A DNA stretch of 64,000 nucleotides, taken from positions 62,001 through 126,000 of the IMG/VR virus record IMGVR_UViG_3300044631_002422; one strand, given 5' to 3'. The position numbers and the translations under genes were made by a program. The notes beneath the pieces are model-generated. The model had not been told where the DNA came from, searched no databases, and saw nothing but the letters and a program-made list of their open reading frames with translations. Shown here in pieces: positions 39,515 through 47,860 of the stretch; positions within the stretch are counted from its first letter, which is position 1, and each line of letters starts with the position of its first letter. The stretch comes from a virus.

Positions 39515-40540
39515 TCACATGCTATTTCATATGCAATCAATGCTTATTGGTCCGCTTATTGTAAAACCTACAAACGTAAGAAGTTTTATGAAAAATATCT
39601 CAATAGGTCAGATAGAAAGCCTGATCCAGATATAGAGAAGAAACAATTAATAATGGATGCAAAGCGGTGCGAGATAGAAGTTTTACCGCCCAGATTACAA
39701 CATTTACACAAGGACTTTACTAGGCATCCTAGCAAAGATATTATTTACTATGGATTGTCACATGTTAAACATGTTGCTGAAAAGGAGTGTGACAAACTCA
39801 TTGGTTTATCAGGTGTTGAAAAGTATAACTGGATGGATTGCTTGATCAATATCGTTCATGGTTTAAATATTAATAAAAGCGCCACCGTAGCGCTTATTTC
39901 TGTTGGTGCGTTTAATGGAATCAACAATACAACAAGTAGACAAAAGATGTTGTACGAGTTTGATAGCTGGAAGCATCTTACTGCCAAAGAACAAGAAGCA
40001 ATTGCAAATGCCTATAATTCAGGTTCGCAAAAACCAAAAGATTTAACGCAGGCAATAGAGTGGCTTATTACAAATACCAAGATTAACTCCAGAAGATTGC
40101 AATCGGTAGAAGATATAAAAAATTCTCTAAAAAATCCTTTCTATGATATCGACGATAAACCAGAAACAATTGCCGCAGATGAAGAAAAATATATGAGTTG
40201 CTCCTTAACATGTAGTAAAGTTGATGGTTTAGACCTAAATACAGTGATAAATATGTGTCAAGATGTGTCTAGCCATTCTATAATAGGTAAGGTAACTCTT
40301 GCTGTAGAAATTGTGCGCATAAAGATTGTAAAGACTAAAAAGGGTAAAACTCCCGGTCAGGAAATGGCTTTTCTGACTGTCGAGGATGGAAGTGGATCTT
40401 TAGACTCAATAACCATTTTCCCAGAAGCTTACGATAAATACAAAGACTTACTAGTGGAAAATAATACTGTTCTTTTGATTGGCGAGATATTTAAAAAAGA
40501 TAAAGAAGCTATCATCGTCAATCAAGTATCGCAAATTTGA
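39401..40540 (+). CDS. dnaE: split-intein C-half fused to DNA polymerase III alpha, fragment 3
   Basis: Start ATG 39401 (MQPKRIVHVRTI) lies 37 nt inside the endonuclease gene. Residues 1-38 are an intein C-half (MDIEVNSDSHIFYGDGIVTSN), ending Ser-Asn before Ser+1. The extein SHAISYAINAYWSAYCK then continues DnaE exactly where fragment 2 stopped, through the helix-hairpin region to a C-terminal OB fold (SIIGKVTLAVEIV...DGSGSLDSITIFPE). The extein is 341 residues. No clear clamp-binding motif is visible at the C-terminus. Confidence 0.92.
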   Translation: MQPKRIVHVRTIGNIPTMDIEVNSDSHIFYGDGIVTSNSHAISYAINAYWSAYCKTYKRKKFYEKYLNRSDRKPDPDIEKKQLIMDAKRCEIEVLPPRLQHLHKDFTRHPSKDIIYYGLSHVKHVAEKECDKLIGLSGVEKYNWMDCLINIVHGLNINKSATVALISVGAFNGINNTTSRQKMLYEFDSWKHLTAKEQEAIANAYNSGSQKPKDLTQAIEWLITNTKINSRRLQSVEDIKNSLKNPFYDIDDKPETIAADEEKYMSCSLTCSKVDGLDLNTVINMCQDVSSHSIIGKVTLAVEIVRIKIVKTKKGKTPGQEMAFLTVEDGSGSLDSITIFPEAYDKYKDLLVENNTVLLIGEIFKKDKEAIIVNQVSQI

Positions 40541-40550
40541 AAGGTAATAT

Positions 40551-40883
40551 GTGAATAAATGTCATTTTTTAGGAAAATTAACACGCGAACCAAATGTTAA
40601 AAAAGAAAACAATGTTTCGGTAATTGATTTTGAATTAGAAATAGAAGAGTTTAGAAAAGATAACAATAAAGATAAAGTTAGGTCTGTAATATATTTGAAT
40701 TTTGAAGCTTGGGACACGGCGGCTGAAGCTATTGAAAAGTATGCTAAAAAGGGAAGCTTAATGGCAATAGAGTCAGTAGCAAGAAACTATTTTTATGAAG
40801 ATCCGAATAATCCAGAAGCTGGCGAAATAATTGAAACGTATTTTCGAGTAACTAATTTTAAAATCCTTGGATTTGGAACATGA
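40551..40883 (+). CDS. ssb: second single-stranded DNA-binding protein (GTG start)
   Basis: GTG 40551, behind AAGG, gives a 110-residue OB-fold protein (MNKCHFLGKLTREPNVKKE, VSVIDFELEIEEF, VIYLNFEAWDTAAEAIEKY), the SSB-family strand pattern including the conserved aromatic in FEAWD. It lacks the acidic C-terminal tip; the end is NFKILGFGT. With the SSB at 2402 the phage encodes two. It follows the dnaE pieces and overlaps a glycosyltransferase gene by 4 nt. Confidence 0.8.
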   Translation: MNKCHFLGKLTREPNVKKENNVSVIDFELEIEEFRKDNNKDKVRSVIYLNFEAWDTAAEAIEKYAKKGSLMAIESVARNYFYEDPNNPEAGEIIETYFRVTNFKILGFGT

Positions 40884-42514
40884 GAAAAAAAAGGATACTT
40901 TGGGTAAACGATGCGTCTTGGAAAGGAACTGGTTATGCCGTTTACTCCAATGAGGTATTGTCTAGGCTTAATAAGGTTGAAGATTTTGAAGTTGCTGAAA
41001 TAGCTTGTTATGCAGACAAAAATGATCCAAAAATAAAAGAAGTTCCTTGGAAGGTTTACCCGAATAGACCCTTGGAAACGGACCCTTCGTTTGAAAGTTA
41101 TGTAAAAAATCCAAGCTCAATTTTTGGCGAAAATTCTTTCAACGAAGTTCTTTTAGACTTCATGCCGGATATAGTTATGGATATACGAGACTGGTGGATG
41201 TTTGAATATCAGCAACGTTCGCCATTTCGTGACTTTTTTCATTGGGCTATAATGCCAGCCGTTGATGCTGCTCCTCAAAATCCTCAATGGTTGAATACCT
41301 ATGCTTCCGCTGATAGCGTTTTTGGGTATTGTGAATTCAGTAAAAAGACGTTGCAAAATCAATCGGACAAGATAAACTTTATAGATATAGCATCCCCAGC
41401 AGCCAATGCCGAAGATTTCAGACCAGTCGAGAATAAACAACTTCACAAAGATGCTATGGGACTAGATTCTGGTTCTATAATAGTAGGAACTGTGATGCGT
41501 AATCAACGCAGGAAACTTTATCCAGACCTATTTAAAGCGTTTAGAATGTTTCTTGACAAAACTAAAAACCCAAATGTCTTTCTTCTCTGCCATAAATATT
41601 ATCCAGATATTGGCTGGGAAACTCCTGTACTACTTGATATGTTTGGCTTAAGCAATAGAGTGTTATTTTCATATAAGTGTCAAGAGTGCAAAGATATCAG
41701 TGTTGACTTCTTTAAAGATTCAGTAACTCATTGTACAAAATGTAAAAAATTTAGCAAAAGGCTGGTTGGCGTTGACAACCCTATGAACAATCAAGAGTTG
41801 AGCAAAGTATACAATCTTTTTGATGTATATGTTCAGTATGCCAACAGCGAAGGATTTGGTATGCCGCAGTTAGAAGCTGCTTATTGCGGAGTTCCAGTAA
41901 TGACTATTTATTACTCTGCAATGAAGTCAGTGGCAGATAATATTGGAGCTATACCAATACATCCAATCCAATATTCAATGGAATGCGAAACTGGATGTTA
42001 TCGAGCTATACCAAACAATCAGCAATTTGTAGAAAAGTTAGAAGATATATTGAACGCCGATTTCAGATCGTTTGGTTTAAAAACCGCCGAGTTGGCTAGG
42101 AATCATTATAGTTGGGATAAAACTGCTAAAGTGTGGATAGACTACTTTAAAACAGTTCCAATGAAGAATCATCTTGATACATGGAAGTCTCCGCCTAAAA
42201 TATTCGAACCAACAACAACGATACCAAATGATATTGTTGATTTAAAAGATCAAGTTAATTATATATTTAGATACGTTCTTTATAAACCAGAATGGATTGG
42301 TGGGTATTTTTGGTCAAAAGTATTGAAAGATATTACATTTGGATACCGCGTAAGAAATTCTGAAGATGATTATTACTTCAATGAATCACATATGCCAGCA
42401 GTTGATAAGTATGAAAAGTTTAATTTTGTTATGGCAGTAAACGAGCTAACAAATCTTAGAAACCAATGGAACGAATGGGAAAAATTAAGGAGTGAATACA
42501 TTGCAAGACTTTAG
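40880..42514 (+). CDS. GT4 glycosyltransferase with inserted zinc ribbon
   Basis: The 544-residue protein is a GT-B transferase: N-terminal VNDASWKGTGYAVYS loop, central IVGTVMRNQRRKLYPDLFKAF strand, and the GT4 signature VYVQYANSEGFGMPQLEAAYCGVPVMT. A four-Cys zinc ribbon (C267, C270, C285, C288) is inserted between the C-domain strands, which is unusual for this family. The C-terminal about 130 residues are an extra domain. It opens the glycosylation cluster and overlaps the ssb gene by ATGA. Confidence 0.78.
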   Translation: MRKKRILWVNDASWKGTGYAVYSNEVLSRLNKVEDFEVAEIACYADKNDPKIKEVPWKVYPNRPLETDPSFESYVKNPSSIFGENSFNEVLLDFMPDIVMDIRDWWMFEYQQRSPFRDFFHWAIMPAVDAAPQNPQWLNTYASADSVFGYCEFSKKTLQNQSDKINFIDIASPAANAEDFRPVENKQLHKDAMGLDSGSIIVGTVMRNQRRKLYPDLFKAFRMFLDKTKNPNVFLLCHKYYPDIGWETPVLLDMFGLSNRVLFSYKCQECKDISVDFFKDSVTHCTKCKKFSKRLVGVDNPMNNQELSKVYNLFDVYVQYANSEGFGMPQLEAAYCGVPVMTIYYSAMKSVADNIGAIPIHPIQYSMECETGCYRAIPNNQQFVEKLEDILNADFRSFGLKTAELARNHYSWDKTAKVWIDYFKTVPMKNHLDTWKSPPKIFEPTTTIPNDIVDLKDQVNYIFRYVLYKPEWIGGYFWSKVLKDITFGYRVRNSEDDYYFNESHMPAVDKYEKFNFVMAVNELTNLRNQWNEWEKLRSEYIARL

Positions 42515-43091
42515 TTGGATAATCGACCAAATAAATAAAGGCAGCATAAACCTAGATACGATTCGTATCGAGAGCAATCTAGCTGTAAGAGATGGTTTGT
42601 TTAAAGAAATATTGGACTCTTTTAATGAACAGCCAATCAAAGTTTTTCAAATTGGAGCAATAGAATCTCTAGAAAATAAATTCAGGATTGGCTCTGGTTG
42701 GAGCGACTTATTTTTTGGTGTTTATATTAAAAAATATGGCGGAACCCTTGTAGTTGTAGATATATGCTTGAACCATATAGCTAATTCAAGTTTTGTATCT
42801 AGCCAGATAGGTTATGAAACAAATTTTATTTTTGGAGATGCAAATAATTTTATTTCTACTGGATATGACATATACTATCTCGATGGTGCTGACATATCTT
42901 ATGCGGAAGATGCTTACGAGCAAACATTGTCACAATTCAAGAAAATTGAAGGTACAAATTCTGTTGTTCTTGTTGATGATGCTCCAAGCAAGGGCAAGGC
43001 TTTGCTCGATTACCTAAAACAAAAAAACATACCATATACATACCATAATTTTGGTTCTGGAATGATCAAGATTGATATGAGGTCAAAATGA
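42501..43091 (+). CDS. SAM-dependent methyltransferase-like protein
   Basis: I favour TTG 42501, eight bases after AAGGAG, over GTG 42492, which overlaps the Shine-Dalgarno. The 196-residue product has a Rossmann-like first loop (FQIGAIESLENKFRIGSGWSD), an acidic strand end (LVVVDICLN) and YDIYYLDGADIS, as in class I methyltransferases. Substrate is unknown; sugar O- or N-methylation fits the cluster. It overlaps both neighbours. Confidence 0.55.
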   Translation: MQDFSWIIDQINKGSINLDTIRIESNLAVRDGLFKEILDSFNEQPIKVFQIGAIESLENKFRIGSGWSDLFFGVYIKKYGGTLVVVDICLNHIANSSFVSSQIGYETNFIFGDANNFISTGYDIYYLDGADISYAEDAYEQTLSQFKKIEGTNSVVLVDDAPSKGKALLDYLKQKNIPYTYHNFGSGMIKIDMRSK

Positions 43092-44167
43092 AAGTTCTTT
43101 ATATTGGACACTATAGAGATGGAACAGGATGGGGAAATGCAGCTATAAACAATATTTTAGCCTTGGATTCTGTTGGGGTTAAAGTTGTTCCGCGAGCCAT
43201 TACATACGAGGCTCAAGATAGGTTATATCCAAATAGAATCCGAGAATTGGAAGATAACTCAGAGTCTGGTTGCGATATTGTGATTCAACACACGTTGCCA
43301 AATAACTACTGGTATAATTCTAGTTATAGAAATATTGGCTGTATGACTGCCGAGTCTTCAAATTTTAAATCAACAGGATGGCAAAACTATTGCAATATAA
43401 TGGACGATATTTGGGTTTCGAGTAAAGTGACAAAAGATATATGCAAACGAAGCGGAGTCAAAACACCAATAGATATTGTTCCTTATGCTATAGACTTAAG
43501 TAAATATGAAAACCCATCTGGCGAACAAATAGAAGAACTAAAAAACAACTTTACTTTTGGTTTTGTTGGCGAGTTTATTGAGCGTAAAAACATAAAAGCT
43601 CTTATCCAAGCTTTTCATATGGAGTTTGATCCAAGAGAACCCGTTAACTTGTTGATCAAAACCTCAAAAAGAGATTTAAATGGAATTCAGGCTTATTTTA
43701 ATCATATCAAACGAGGGTTAAAAATAAGACAAAATTACATAGAAGAAATAATCATAACTGGAATCATGCCAGAAAATGACTACATATCTGTTTTATCGCA
43801 AGTAGATTGTTTTGTTATGCCGAGCAGAGGAGAAGCTGGTTGTATTCCATCGCTTGAAGCTATGGCTCTAGGAATACCCGTTATTTGGACTCATGGCATA
43901 GGAATGGACCACGCAATTGGTACAGCGGTAAAATCCGATAACGTCCCTTGTTTTGGGGCAATAGAAACTCTTAATGACTTAGACACTGCGGAAGCTACAT
44001 GGAAGGATATCGATGTAATAGAATTGACAAATGCTATGAGAAAAATGTATGAAAACATAATTGTCAAAAATAACAAAGAAAACATGGCAAAACAATGCAA
44101 AAATCAAGCAGCGAGATATTCTCACAAAGAAATAGGAAAACTTATGCTGGAGGTTTTAAATAAATGA
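43088..44167 (+). CDS. GT4-family glycosyltransferase
   Basis: The 359-residue GT-B protein shows an N-terminal GTGWGNAAINNILAL loop, DIVPYAIDLSKYE, a FGFVGEFIERKNIKALIQAF strand-helix and the GT4 acid region VDCFVMPSRGEAGCIPSLEAMALGIPVIWT. No membrane segment, so it is cytoplasmic. It overlaps the previous and next genes by 4 nt each, part of a continuous translationally coupled run. Confidence 0.82.
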   Translation: MKVLYIGHYRDGTGWGNAAINNILALDSVGVKVVPRAITYEAQDRLYPNRIRELEDNSESGCDIVIQHTLPNNYWYNSSYRNIGCMTAESSNFKSTGWQNYCNIMDDIWVSSKVTKDICKRSGVKTPIDIVPYAIDLSKYENPSGEQIEELKNNFTFGFVGEFIERKNIKALIQAFHMEFDPREPVNLLIKTSKRDLNGIQAYFNHIKRGLKIRQNYIEEIIITGIMPENDYISVLSQVDCFVMPSRGEAGCIPSLEAMALGIPVIWTHGIGMDHAIGTAVKSDNVPCFGAIETLNDLDTAEATWKDIDVIELTNAMRKMYENIIVKNNKENMAKQCKNQAARYSHKEIGKLMLEVLNK

Positions 44168-45192
44168 CCGCTAGAGCCAATGTCAGAGCAGTTCGTTCAT
44201 TTATGGGGAAGAATAAACCAAAAGACAAGTTGAATATTTTGACTTTTCCAACCCATGAACGCTATGAAGAAAATCTTTGTAGAACCGGGCATAATTTTTA
44301 CGCATTCAACTATGGGAAAACTTGGAATACAACGTATGCTCCAGTTCCTGAAAACTATCATATAATCAATAGTCTTCCTAATTGGCTTGATATTGATTTA
44401 GTTTTGAGTCACACATCATGCGAACGACTCCAAGTAGCACATGATTTACTTTCCGAAACTTTAGGAATATCGGACGGTGTATCAGTTCCAATACTGAGGC
44501 ATTGTCACATTCTTCCGACTGCTGGACTTGAGAATCAAGTAGAAAATTACAAAAACATAAAAGTATTTCGCGACTCATTTATTTCAAAGTATAGCATGAA
44601 TGCTTGGGGATATACAGACGATGAAGCTTTTGTTGTAAATCATGGAATTGATACAGATTTTTGGAAACCGGACAATTCGATAAAACGCGACAATGTTTTA
44701 TTGTCAGTAGTAAACGATTGGCCAAACCGTGATTGGTGTTGCGGGTTTAACTTGTGGAGACGTACAGTTAAACTAGGAACTGAAAACCAATTACCAGTTA
44801 GTGTCTTTGGAGATAGTCCGGGATTATCAATTGCAGCAAAAGATAAACAGCATTTACGACAAATATATCAAAATTCAAGTATCTTTTATAACACATCGCT
44901 GTTTTCACCAATTCCAACTGTGTTAATGGAAGCAATGGCTTGTGGCTGTGCAATTATTTCAACAAATAATTGTATGATACCAGAAGTTATAGAGCATGGC
45001 TACAATGGTCTTTTATCAAACGATCCAGACGAGCTAACTTCATATTGCGAATTGTTGTTAAATAAACCAGAGTTCGCAAGAAGGCTTGGAAATAACGCTA
45101 TGTTGACAATACTAGAAAAGTATAATATGCAAAATTTTATCGATAATTGGAACACATTACTTTACAATACAGTTGGAGATTTTAGATGTTGA
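44164..45192 (+). CDS. GT4-family glycosyltransferase
   Basis: The 342-residue transferase has a short basic N-terminal extension, a VVNHGIDTDFWKPD hinge, VLLSVVNDWPNRDW, and the GT4 motif SIFYNTSLFSPIPTVLMEAMACGCAIIST followed by PEVIEHGYNGLL. It is a second adjacent GT4 gene. ATGA overlap upstream, and its stop lies inside the next gene. Confidence 0.8.
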   Translation: MTARANVRAVRSFMGKNKPKDKLNILTFPTHERYEENLCRTGHNFYAFNYGKTWNTTYAPVPENYHIINSLPNWLDIDLVLSHTSCERLQVAHDLLSETLGISDGVSVPILRHCHILPTAGLENQVENYKNIKVFRDSFISKYSMNAWGYTDDEAFVVNHGIDTDFWKPDNSIKRDNVLLSVVNDWPNRDWCCGFNLWRRTVKLGTENQLPVSVFGDSPGLSIAAKDKQHLRQIYQNSSIFYNTSLFSPIPTVLMEAMACGCAIISTNNCMIPEVIEHGYNGLLSNDPDELTSYCELLLNKPEFARRLGNNAMLTILEKYNMQNFIDNWNTLLYNTVGDFRC

Positions 45193-45632
45193 TATACCTA
45201 ACAGGAAGAGATTTGGTCTTATCAGTGCCAGAAGCTTACTCAAAGCATAACATATATCGTGACGCTGCTTCGTTATCGCGGAACGTGCTTCAAAATGAAG
45301 CTACTGAAATTATTTGTCAAGATTTTCTTTGCTGCTTCAACTGGAAAGACCTTCCAAAAATAATCGATTTAATCTTAAGTAAAATGAGAAAAGGTTGCAA
45401 GTTGACTATAATAGAAAAAGACTTGAGATTAATTTCTAGACAAGTTTACAAAGATTTATACAATACAGAACTTTTAAACAAAAAAGTGTTCGAATTTGGC
45501 CAAATAGTCAAGTCTTTGTTTTCTTTAGAAGATATAATTGGACATATAACTGATACCGATCAATATATTGTAACATCTAAGGGCTTCATAGATGCAACAA
45601 GTTTTAGCCTAATAGTGGAGAGAGTTAGATGA
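45186..45632 (+). CDS. reduced methyltransferase-like protein
   Basis: The 148-residue product resembles the central part of small class I methyltransferase-fold proteins: ATEIICQDFLCCFNW, then LILSKMRKGCKLTIIEKDLRLIS. The usual glycine-rich SAM loop is missing at the N-terminus (MLIYLTGRDLVLSVPEAY), so it may be inactive or bind a partner. It overlaps both neighbours in the cluster. Confidence 0.45.
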   Translation: MLIYLTGRDLVLSVPEAYSKHNIYRDAASLSRNVLQNEATEIICQDFLCCFNWKDLPKIIDLILSKMRKGCKLTIIEKDLRLISRQVYKDLYNTELLNKKVFEFGQIVKSLFSLEDIIGHITDTDQYIVTSKGFIDATSFSLIVERVR

Positions 45633-46429
45633 AAATAGTTACGCATTGCGAAGATTGTATATTCGCTAAATTAAATAAAGAAAATAAACAAGAATCGTGT
45701 TCACTTGATAGGCCGAATAAACTTGGTATTGAAAAGTTAGAGGGTGATTATTTCGAGTTGCGGAGGTATTGCAATGCGTTTCGTCCACTGGAGTGGGTTC
45801 AACAATTAGAGTTTGAAGAGTCATTAAATCCAGAAAATGCAGTTCTACAGGAAGTATATCCAAGAATTGGTTTTTTTGTAAAGCTAAATACAAATGAACC
45901 AAACGCAATAGATGCTTTGGATCTAACTATAAATTCTATCACTAAAATTCATGGTAAACAGGCATCGTATGTCGTTGTAATTAATGATAAAGTTGAATAC
46001 AATGAAGAAATATGGGGACTCTTTATCAAGTACTTTGGCGAACAATCACCGGTAACAAAATACCATATTGTACAAATTGAAGAAAAGCCAAATAAAATAA
46101 TTCAAATAATTGACGAAGCTTTCGGCAAGGCGGAAAATAGTTGGATAATGTGTACATCGAGCGGACTTAGAGTTAAGCCGGAAACGCTTGATAGGCTTCA
46201 TGAAATTCTTAACATAGAAATGAAGCAAATCACAATGATAGAACCAATTGATGATTTTAACGGACTTATGTTTCCGGCTTATTTATTCAAGTTCTTGAAT
46301 GGAAATAAAACAAAAGTTTTCAGTGATGAAATAGCTGACAGTAATGAATTCATTGAAAAAGTAAGAAACGCAGAAGAGCGTGGACAAACAAAAACCATAT
46401 TTAACTGGAGAGAGTTTTATGGGAAATAA
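45629..46429 (+). CDS. hypothetical protein with N-terminal Cys cluster, GT-A-like fold suspected
   Basis: The 266-residue protein starts with four Cys (HCEDCIFA, SCSLDR, RYCNAF) in a spacing suitable for zinc or an iron-sulfur site. It continues with an alpha/beta domain (RIGFFVKLNTNEPNAIDALDL, ASYVVVINDKV, SWIMCTSSGLRV) that recalls a degenerate GT2 fold without the DxD. It ends in the start of the next gene. Function not assigned. Confidence 0.45.
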   Translation: MKIVTHCEDCIFAKLNKENKQESCSLDRPNKLGIEKLEGDYFELRRYCNAFRPLEWVQQLEFEESLNPENAVLQEVYPRIGFFVKLNTNEPNAIDALDLTINSITKIHGKQASYVVVINDKVEYNEEIWGLFIKYFGEQSPVTKYHIVQIEEKPNKIIQIIDEAFGKAENSWIMCTSSGLRVKPETLDRLHEILNIEMKQITMIEPIDDFNGLMFPAYLFKFLNGNKTKVFSDEIADSNEFIEKVRNAEERGQTKTIFNWREFYGK

Positions 46430-47153
46430 CTTTCCAAATGTTGCTATTGTTTGCGCAAATTACAACTATGGTAAATTTATAGTTGCTGCAATGAAAAGCA
46501 TTATGAGCCAAACATATAAAGGTAAAATTCGTCTTTATGTTGTAGATGACGGATCTACCGATAACTCATGGGAATTAATATCTGAATATGCCGCGTTATT
46601 TTCTGATAAAATTTTTCCAATCAGAATACAAAATTCTGGCGCTAGTGCTGCTAGAAATTTAGCAATTGAATACGCTATTGAATGGGCTGAAATCATAGGT
46701 ATACTTGATGCTGATGACGCATACATGCCAAATAAAGTCGCGGTCTTAGTTAACAAACTTGTAGAACATGACGAAATAGGCGTTGCTTACGGCGATTATA
46801 TGAATGTATTTCCAGAGTATTCTAAACTAGAATTCAAGTCATCTTACAGTAAAATAGGTCTTCTACAAAAGTGTATGGTTCATAGTAATTCTTTGATAAA
46901 AAAGAAATACTTACAACAAGCAAAACTTCCAAACGGAGACTTCTTTGATAGAAATCTTCATGGACCGGCAAGCAAAGATTTTATTGGATGCACCGAAGAT
47001 TATGACTTATGGATAAGATTGTCTAACTTATGTATCATAACACACGTTCCAGAATGTTTAGCTATTGCCAATCAACATGGAAACAATCAATCAATGAAGA
47101 TGACTGCTGAAATTTTCAATCAAAACACACGAACAATGATGGAAAGAAAATGA
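46419..47153 (+). CDS. GT2-family glycosyltransferase
   Basis: Start ATG 46419, preceded by GGAGAGAG. The 244-residue enzyme has the complete GT2 order: VAIVCANYNYGKFIVAAMKS, LYVVDDGSTDNS, NSGASAARNLAIE, and the metal motif LDADDAYMP (DxD). EDYDLWIRLSN is the later catalytic ED. It is a cytoplasmic inverting glycosyltransferase without membrane helices. It overlaps the next gene by 4 nt. Confidence 0.88.
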   Translation: MGNNFPNVAIVCANYNYGKFIVAAMKSIMSQTYKGKIRLYVVDDGSTDNSWELISEYAALFSDKIFPIRIQNSGASAARNLAIEYAIEWAEIIGILDADDAYMPNKVAVLVNKLVEHDEIGVAYGDYMNVFPEYSKLEFKSSYSKIGLLQKCMVHSNSLIKKKYLQQAKLPNGDFFDRNLHGPASKDFIGCTEDYDLWIRLSNLCIITHVPECLAIANQHGNNQSMKMTAEIFNQNTRTMMERK

Positions 47154-47860
47154 GTAGATTTGTTACCAATATAAGAAAAAAAGTAGTTCAAAATGATCAG
47201 TCAGATGGTATATCGGTAGCAATACTTTCCGCTGGCTGTGGAAGTAAAATCAAGTCATATGAACCAAGAAGTTTGCTAAAAATAAACAACGAAGAATTTT
47301 TGATAGATCATCAACTTACAACTATAGCTAATTTTTTTGTAAAACCGGAAATCATTACTGTTGTTGGTTGCTATGCAAACAAGGTAATCAAAAAAATTAA
47401 AGGTAAATGCAGAGTAGTTGAAAATCAGATACATGAAGAAACTAATGCTTCAGAAAGTATGAGACTTGCGTTCAACAATTCAAGCATGTCAAGTTTTATG
47501 TTTATACATGGAGATATTCTGTTTGATACAAATTGTTTAGATGCAGAATACTCTCATTCGTTTATAATTACAGATTCCAAAAAAATGATAGGTGAAAATG
47601 AAATAGGAGTTACTATTGTTGATAATAAAGCTTCGATAATGTCATACGGACTTCCTATAAAATGGGCGCAAATAGCGTTTTTTACTGGCAAAGAGTTAAA
47701 AATACTAAATAACATCTTTCAAAGATTTGAAGACAAAGATAAAAAGAAACTTTCATTTGAAATAATTAATGATGTTATTTCTAACGGGGGAGTGTTTCAT
47801 TGTTATGAACCACATAAGATGAGAATCAAGGAAATTGATACAATAAAGGATATAGAATGA
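47150..47860 (+). CDS. sugar nucleotidylyltransferase-like protein
   Basis: The 236-residue product has a Rossmann-like NTP-transferase opening (VAILSAGCGSKIKSYEPRSLLKI), the counterpart of L-x-GGxGTRL-x-P-K. A FIHGDILFD segment follows, with Asp at the metal position. The signature Gly-Thr-Arg is altered (GCGSKI), so activity is uncertain. It would make an NDP-sugar for the neighbouring transferases. Coupled on both sides by 4-nt overlaps. Confidence 0.62.
   Translation: MSRFVTNIRKKVVQNDQSDGISVAILSAGCGSKIKSYEPRSLLKINNEEFLIDHQLTTIANFFVKPEIITVVGCYANKVIKKIKGKCRVVENQIHEETNASESMRLAFNNSSMSSFMFIHGDILFDTNCLDAEYSHSFIITDSKKMIGENEIGVTIVDNKASIMSYGLPIKWAQIAFFTGKELKILNNIFQRFEDKDKKKLSFEIINDVISNGGVFHCYEPHKMRIKEIDTIKDIE

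Noticed and set aside
42492-42500. GTG 42492 as start of the methyltransferase-like gene
   Set aside because: The GTG overlaps the AAGGAG itself; TTG 42501 is at proper spacing.
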